Assembly: GCA_001972305.1 (NCBI GenBank)
Contig: BDDD01000019.1
Coordinates: forward strand, 230,292-294,291
Length of the DNA: 64,000 nucleotides
Origin: Cephalotus follicularis
Lineage: Eukaryota; Streptophyta; Magnoliopsida; Oxalidales; Cephalotaceae
Direction: 5' to 3'
Shown one piece after another: positions 58,329 to 64,000 of this stretch. The notes beneath the pieces are model-generated. The model saw only the letters and a list, made by a program, of their open reading frames with translations, was not told where the DNA came from and ran no database searches. The position numbers and the translations under genes are program-made. Positions within the stretch are counted from its first letter, which is position 1; each line of letters starts with the position of its first letter.

Positions 58329-59114
58329 CGACGGTTAAGCAATTTTGTACACTTCGTCATCCTCATTTCAACCAACTAGGGGAAAACAAGTCAAATAATC
58401 ATGCGATTCAGCTCATTTATTCTCTTAGATTACACATGCATAATCGGTTTGCATATCATAGTAATCATTCCAAGAATCCAAACAATCCAAAAAAAGCAAG
58501 CATTTCATGCATAATATCAATGGCATGAATATTAACTTCAATTCCAATTTTGCATGTATAAAACCACTACAATCCCCTACCTCTGGTTTCAAGTTAGAAA
58601 CCTTGAAAGTCCACCTCTTTGTGTTCCAAAATCTGGCCACAACAGCCTCAAGCTTCGTCCAGCAGCAGCACTCCACAAGCTCCAAGTCCCGAGCTTCAAT
58701 TGGTTCAACAATGGAGGAAATCCTCTCCTCATTCTCTCTGGTTTTTCCCTCTAACACCATTGGTTTCTCTCCTTTGTTTTCACAAGTGTTTACCCCGGAA
58801 AGCGGAGAAGAGAGGAGCATTTATGCTGGTAAAAACCTTCTCTCCTTCTCATCTGGTTTGCATGCACACACACACCCGTGTTCTTCTCATTCATTTACTG
58901 TTTTTGTTCTTTTCTTTGCTTTTCCGCAGGTTGCAAGTGATGAAGACTCACCTCTCTTGCATGCAATGGCTGAGGGCACGTGCTTGGTGCATGCCTGGCG
59001 TCATGCATGCATGACCAACATGTTTCATTCAACTTGCAATGGCACCTGAATACATGTTCCCCCTTGCACGTTTCTTGTCAGTATCAGAACGTGCCTCAGA
59101 TTCGACACTAAGCG

Positions 59115-59247
59115 TCAACATTTACATGCAGGCGTCGACGCTTTGGTCATTTCCTGCAATGGCGTTGACACATTCTTCCACATAGACGTGCATGTTTGTT
59201 TGACTCGTGTTTTATTGCCTTAGGCATCGACGCTTTCGATAGGGCAT
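59115..59247. repeat. GCGTCGACGC-type array, Gyp-D upstream (U3) cluster
   Basis: Cores at 59115/59135 (20 bp) and 59227/59247 (20 bp), about 200-330 bp inside the LTR start. The S family has its CAGTCGACTG U3 cluster at a similar distance. Confidence 0.88.
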
Positions 59248-59593
59248 CGACGTTTTAGGCTCAAAACAGTGTCATTTTGCTTTAAAATTTACTTTACCAT
59301 TTCTAGTAATTTTCACTTCCAAAATTCAACATTTAAAATTTGGAAAACATCCTCAAAGTTGGTAATTCTGCCATTCTCATTAATTCCATAATACGATCAC
59401 ATTTGAAATTAGAATATTACAATATGCAAAAATACTAAGCGTTACATCCACCCCTCCTTCAACAAATTTCGTCCTCAAAATTAAAACGATACTAAAACCA
59501 ATACGGGTAACGCTCTCAGATATCATCCTCAAGTTCCCAAGTGGCCTCATCCGGAAGGTGGAACTATCATTGAACCTTTACCATCGAAATGCC

Positions 59594-60655
59594 TCAGTTC
59601 CTCAATACCTGTATCTTCCAATCCATAATCCACACCAGTGACTCCTCACAAGAAAGGTCATCTTGCACAGGAACTGAATCATAATCCAAGACATGTGATG
59701 GGTCTCGGATATATCTCCTCAGCATAGACACATGGAAGACGTCGTGCACATTTGACAGTGTAGGACGTAAAGCAAGCTGGTAGGCCACGTCCCCAACTCT
59801 CTCCAGAATCTCAAAAAGACCAATATAGCATGGAGCTAACTTGCCCTTTTCCCCAAACCTTTGCACGCCCTTCCATGGTGAAACTTTTAATAACACAAGA
59901 TCACCAACATCAAAAGTCAAGCGTCTCCTCTTGACACTATCAACATAACTCTTCTTCTGGCTCTGTGCTGCAAGTAGCTTCTCCTTGATAACCTTGACCT
60001 TATTAGAAGTCTCCTCTACAACATTCGACCCAAGCAATGGTCGCTCACCAACCTCATCCCAAGAAACGGGTGATCTACACTTCCTCCCATACAGTGCCTC
60101 GTACGGGGCCATACCAATATTTGAGTGGTAGCTATTGTTGTATGAAAACTTTATCAAAGGAATGTGGTCCTCCCTAGTACCAGTAAAGTCGATAACAGAA
60201 GCTCGAAGCATATCCTCCAAGGTCTGGATGGTACGCTCTGACTGCCCATCAGTCTGTGGGTGAAAAGCAGTGCTCAGGTTCAGATTTGTCCCAAAAGCTG
60301 TCTGAAATCTCTTCCAGAAGTTGGAAGTGAAGTTTGAATCTCTATCACAAACAATACTCACGGGAACACTGTGCAGTATTACAATCTCCTTAACATACAA
60401 TCGAGCCAACTTTCTTGCTGAATCCGTGATGTGAGTGGGTAGAAAGTGAGTTGGCTTCGTGAGTCTATCCATGATAACCCACACTGCATTGTGACGATTT
60501 CTAGTCAGTGGAAATCCTGAAACAATATCCATAGTTATGTGTTCCCATTTCCACTCTGCCACTGGCAATGACTGCAATAATCCTGCTGGTTTCTGGTGCT
60601 CGGCTTTGACTCTCTGGCAAGTCAAAACACTTCGCAACATACTCGACAATCTCAC
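59594..60655 (-). pseudogene. Gyp-D integrase and chromodomain-type end
   Basis: An open frame of 353 codons, long for this window. It starts at the end of the zinc part (LTCQRVKAEHQKPAGLLQ), then [52 protein letters not shown] and NNSYHSNIGMAPYEALYG. The C-terminal part has VFHVSMLRRYIRDPSHVLDY, and the final VKVQW...TWERE block is lost after 59594. The MRLSSMLRSV start is only where the frame opens; the real polyprotein would begin far upstream. Confidence 0.9.
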
Positions 60656-61629
60656 ACTTCATACATGACCACCAGTAATTCCTCTTCATATCCTAGTACA
60701 TTTTTGTACTACCAGGGTGAATGATGTAATAAGATTTGTGAGCCCCGTAAAGTAACTCTCTCTTCAAACTGTCAACAATCGGAAGACACACCCGTCCCCG
60801 AAATCTCAAGATACCATTACAATGCATCTGAAAATTTGACTCCAATCCTAGATTCTAACGAATCTCTAGCAATTTAGGATCACACGACAGTGCATCCTTT
60901 ATATGACCCAGTAGCGCTGGTTGCGCTTGTATGCTAGCGACAAAGACCCCCAGTGACTGATTAAATGAAAACCACCTCTGGAAGTCTTCTAAGATCTTCC
61001 ACTGAGATACCATCGTGCTAGCAATCATAGCCTTACGGCTTAAGGCATCCGCAAAAACATTCGCTTTCCTGGGATGGTACTGAATACTGTAATCATAATC
61101 GTTGAAGAACTCAACCCATCTTCGTTGCCTCATATTCAATGCATCTTGTCAGAACAGGTACCTCAAGCTCTTATGATCCGTAAGGATCTCAAACTGCGCT
61201 CCATACAGATAATGCCTCAATTTCTGAAGAGCAAATACAATCGCGTCCAGTTCAAGATCATGCATCGGGTAGTTCTCCTCGTATGGATTTAGCTTCCATG
61301 AAGCATAAGCAATCACTCTGCCCCGTTGCATCAATACGCAACCCATTCCTTTACCCGATGCATCACTATATACAACAAGGTCTTTGTTACCCTCGGCCAA
61401 CGCCAAAATAGGAGCAGTAATCAACCGATCCTTTAGCTCTGGAAAGCTATTCTCACAATCCTCATCCCAGATAAATAAGGCTTCTTCTGGGTCAGTTTGG
61501 TCAAAGGTACAAAAGGAAGTTCTGAATGAACCTCTGGTAATAACCCGCCAAGTCGAGAAAACTACACACCTCAGTCACATTCCTTGGTTGTGGCCATTCT
61601 CGCACCACTTCAGTCTTTGACGGATCCAC
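60656..61629 (-). pseudogene. Gyp-D RNase H and reverse transcriptase end (broken)
   Basis: RNase H reads [45 protein letters not shown] (61149-61424), then after a TGA the block [20 protein letters not shown] and [10 protein letters not shown] (60855-61139). The zinc part near 60660-60720 is shifted. The last part before 61629 reads the FLGLAGYY region in broken form and ends at VDPSK. Confidence 0.85.
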
Positions 61630-62319
61630 TGTAATACCCTGTTTGTTTGTATGCATGTTTTACGGACTTTTAATCTGTTTGTTTATGGCCATGTGTGTTC
61701 TGGGCTGACTTATACCATCATGAATTTTGGATATGTGGGTATGATTATGCTCTTTGGATGGGCTTATGTTTATGTCCTTTTTGATAAATATACTATTTTA
61801 AAACTTATTAAAACAATTTTATTTCTTTTAAAATTTTATTTACTTTTATTTTATTTTAAAATTCCTTTTATTTCTACTTCTTCCCTCTATTCTCTCCCTC
61901 TCCCGTAACTCTCTCTATCACGGTTTCTCCCACAAAATCCCGAATTTCTCTCTTGTTTCCTTATCCCATCAGATTGTTATCTCTTGTTCCCTTATCCCTA
62001 CCGATTTGGTCAATTTTTTTTCCTTTTAAAGAGTGTCATTGCCATGGTTTTATGCTATTATCTCCTTTCTTGCAAGTCACTGCTGATTCTGCAAAGTACG
62101 AATTCATTTTGTTCTTGGGCAAGTTACTTCATCAAAAAGTCAGGTTTGTGCCTTGTAATCACAGCCCTCTGCTTGTTTTGTTGGGATGTAATTTCCTTTG
62201 GCAGACTTTGAGGCTGTGTATTTGTTTTGTTTCTCTTCTCTTTTTGTTCCTGTGTACAGCCTAGTGATCATTGAATTGTGGTGTTTCTCATATGGTTTCT
62301 GTGTCCTTAAAACCATTGC
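61630..62319 (+). repeat. LTR-F, start of an unclassified LTR, cut by LTR-E3
   Basis: It starts TGTAATACCCTG within the Gyp-D reverse transcriptase (TCCAC would be the left duplication) and stops at 62319 where TGTAATGACCG of LTR-E3 begins. It is AT-rich with a pyrimidine-rich leader at 61860-61960. ORFs of 85-103 codons in it are hydrophobic or low-complexity and not recognisable. Confidence 0.55.
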
Positions 62320-62394
62320 TGTAATGACCGAAAAATTTTGTAAAATTTTATTACTAATGTTGAGATTGGGAAATATTTTAAGGGACCCGTTCTA

Positions 62395-62500
62395 TGACCC
62401 TAACGCTTGGGGGGTTCGGGGGTTCCGCTCCCCGGCGAGCGGACGGGGGGTCCCGCTGCCCGGACAACAGGCAGGGGCTCGGGGGCAGCGCCCCCGAAAG
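62395..62500 (+). other. GC-rich segment with strong hairpins
   Basis: G and C runs of 5-6 bases surrounded by AT-rich DNA. TCGGGGGC and GCCCCCGA (62479-62497) form an 8 bp stem with loop AGC. G-runs at 62409-62422 and 62444-62450 could also form quadruplexes. No such segment is seen in LTR-E2, whose start is missing. Confidence 0.8.
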
Positions 62501-62609
62501 AAAATTTAAATTGGCTATTTGTGTTGAAACAGAAATTTGGTTGAAGTTATTGTTCTTAGTGCTGTATGTTTTGTGGCGATAAAAATGTCCATTTTAAAGG
62601 AGTAAAGCG

Positions 62610-62790
62610 TCGACAGTTGGCTAGAAAGCGGCGACACTTTCCTTCGTTTTCATTGCCTTTGTTGAAACACACACAACTGGCGACACTTTGAGGCAAAAGC
62701 GCCGACGCTTAAAGCCTGTTTTCTTTGATAATTCTGTTAACTGGCGACACTTTGAGGGCAAACCGTCGACACTTTGCGTTAAACGTCGAC
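62610..62790. repeat. GCGTCGACGC-type array in the LTR-E3 U3
   Basis: Cores at 62610/62631 (21 bp), 62680/62702 (22), and 62744/62766/62786 (22 and 20). Monomers are AAAGCGTCGACAG, AAGCGGCGACACTTT, CTGGCGACACTTTG, AAGCGCCGACGCTT, ACCGTCGACACTTTG and AACGTCGACGCTTTG. Confidence 0.88.
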
Positions 62791-63249
62791 GCTTTGAGTC
62801 ATTTTTGACGTTTTGTGCGCCACGTGTCAAGCAACGAACGGACGCGGTAAAAATGGGCAGAAAACGACAAAAATGGAGGCGGCGTTTTAACCCTATATAT
62901 ATGTGTAATGTTGAGTGAGAGGTAAAGAAGAATTGAGAGAGAGGTCAGTAGAAGAATTGAGAGGGAATTTTTACTTAAAGAAGATAGAGTCTGGGAGAGA
63001 ATAGGAGACGAAGAAAGAGAGAAAGGAAGAAGAGATAGGAAAATTCTGCTGGCATTTCAGCATAACAATTTCTTCGGTGTGGAGAAAAGAGAGAAGGAGA
63101 TAAAGCAAGGTAAGGATCCCTAGTCTTCTTCTAAAAGTACTTTATGTTAGTAAGGATTTCTGGCCACTTTGTCAAGATATTTTATGTTCGCATTTTATGT
63201 AAGGAATTTCAACTCACTCTTTTAAAGTATTTTTTTTTTGTATTCATCT

Positions 63250-63740
63250 CAATTTAATTTAACTTTCCCATCGACATGATCGGTATACCCGTCTGACTGA
63301 GTGGAGGAAGTTAATTTGAAGTTAATTTTCAGTTAATATTTTAATTAAGCAATTTTATGCTCGTTGCAACCGTTTATTTTATCAACTCAATTTAATTTAA
63401 CTTTCCCATCGACATGATCGGTTATTCCGTCTGACTGAGTGGAGGAAGTTAATTTTCAGTTAATATTTTAATTAAACAATTTTATGCTCGTTGCAACCGT
63501 TTATTTTATCAACTCAATTTAATTTAACTTTCCCATCGGCATGATCGGTATATCCGTCTGACTGAGTGGAGGAAGTTAATTTTCAGTTAGCATTTTAATT
63601 AAGCAATTTTATGCTCGTTGCAACCGTTTATTTCATCAACTCAATTTAATTTAACTTTCCCATCGACATGATCGGTATATCCATCTGACTGAGTGGAGGA
63701 AGTTAATTTTAATTTAATATTTCAATTAAACAATTTTTAT
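63250..63740 (+). repeat. Tandem repeat, four units of 127-138 bp, in LTR-E3
   Basis: The anchor TTTCCCAT lies at 63264, 63402, 63529 and 63656, steps 138, 127 and 127 bp. The first unit has an extra GAAGTTAATTTT. LTR-E2 has only two units. Confidence 0.92.
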
Positions 63741-64000
63741 GTTTGATATTTAAATAACTTATTTTTATATATCTTTTATAATTATTACGTTCCTGTATTT
63801 TAAATTTCTGCCAATATTCGTGGTAAATTTCTATATTAAATTTATGTATATTCTTAAATTCTATGTTGAATTGCTGCCAATTTCTTAACAAAATTATATA
63901 TTACAATTTTAAAATATTTCCGTTTGAAATATAAATTCTAGAAAATATTGTACAAAATTATTTATGAATGCTTTGAGTTGATCACTCAACGTATCAAGAA

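Larger units (their letters stand above)
56668..59446 (-). repeat. Gyp-D 3' LTR
   Basis: A 2779 bp LTR; minus-strand start TGTAACGCTTAGTATTTTTG, end GGAGTGACA. Parts parallel S1 (GACGCATCCCATACTACGTG-like at 56815) and Gyp-C (CCCTACCTCTGGTTTCAAGTT at 58575). It has the two-cluster array layout of that family but in the GCGTCGACGC dialect. A 180-codon plus-strand ORF (58507-59049) runs against the LTR and shows no domain. Confidence 0.85.
56668..61629 (-). mobile_element. Gyp-D: chromodomain Gypsy element, 5' part missing
   Basis: On the minus strand the order is RNase H, integrase, chromodomain-type end, polypurine tract (59447-59463) and 3' LTR (56668-59446). It breaks off at 61629 within the reverse transcriptase end, where LTR-F begins. 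It lies inside S3 and is therefore younger than S3. Confidence 0.88.
62320..64000 (+). mobile_element. LTR-E3, complete start of the LTR-E family, runs off the window
   Basis: It starts TGTAATGACCG, then has a GC-rich hairpin segment (62395-62500), a GCGTCGACGC array (62610-62790), promoter TATATATA (62893-62900), a purine-rich leader, AAGGTAAGGATCC at about 63107, four tandem units (63250-63740) and an AT-rich stretch with no gene. From 62603 it parallels LTR-E2. Confidence 0.75.

Noticed and set aside
58507..59049. 180-codon plus-strand ORF and overlapping 131-codon ORFs
   Set aside because: It runs against the Gyp-D LTR leader, has no known domain and overlaps other frames of similar length; a chance ORF in less AT-rich DNA.
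1..64000. Centromeric or other satellite DNA
   Set aside because: No long tandem array with a 150-180 bp unit was seen; the only tandem units are the 2 and 4 copies of about 127 bp in LTR-E.

Overview
This 64 kb window looks like intergenic heterochromatin of a flowering plant with a repeat-rich genome. I can assign almost every stretch to LTR retrotransposons inserted into one another. No host protein gene, tRNA, rRNA or CRISPR array is visible. The plant origin rests on the lineages: SIRE-type Copia with an extra ORF behind pol, Tork-like Copia, chromodomain Gypsy (Tekay/Del-like) and Athila with its TGGCGCCGTTGCC primer site. I cannot name the species. Element labels (SIRE-1, Gyp-A and so on) are local to this report.

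Layout. 1-4472: an LTR (LTR-E1) split by a 2.6 kb minus-strand solo LTR (S1, 177-2788, target duplication GCCAG). 4473-14265: minus-strand SIRE-1 with extra ORF, pol, gag and 5' LTR; the LTR is split by a second solo LTR (S2, 11877-14253, duplication AAAAC). 14266-25042: plus-strand chromovirus Gyp-A, whose reverse transcriptase is split by a 2.4 kb solo Copia LTR (18043-20464, duplication GGAGG). 25043-30097: LTR fragments, including LTR-E2 (26420-28193). 30098-35897: minus-strand Gyp-B. 35898-45988: minus-strand Gyp-C, whose LTR is split by the complete but pol-deleted Athila-1 (37016-43203, duplication TCCTT). 45989-47582: the 3' end of SIRE-2. 47583 is an N. 47584-55762: a Tork-like Copia relic split by 5'-truncated Athila-2 (49036-53731). 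55763-56667: LTR S3. 56668-61629: minus-strand Gyp-D. 61630-64000: LTR-F, then LTR-E3, which runs off the window.

None of the coding regions is intact. Many of the premature stops read as CAG to TAG or CGA to TGA, as expected of methylated, silenced elements, so no set of genes here works together as a pathway. The exception is cis-acting DNA. Most of the long LTRs carry arrays of a short palindrome centred on TCGA, with monomer centres mostly 19-22 bp apart (about 21 bp). The flanks come in three main dialects: CAGTCGACTG, GACGTCGACGTC and GCGTCGACGC. The same spacing occurs in Copia (SIRE) and in Gypsy (chromovirus, Athila, LTR-E) LTRs, and each of these lineages uses at least two dialects at comparable positions. 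This is the most interesting signal in the window. It suggests a shared, helically phased recognition system, or a recurrent way of building such arrays, and I know of no description of it.
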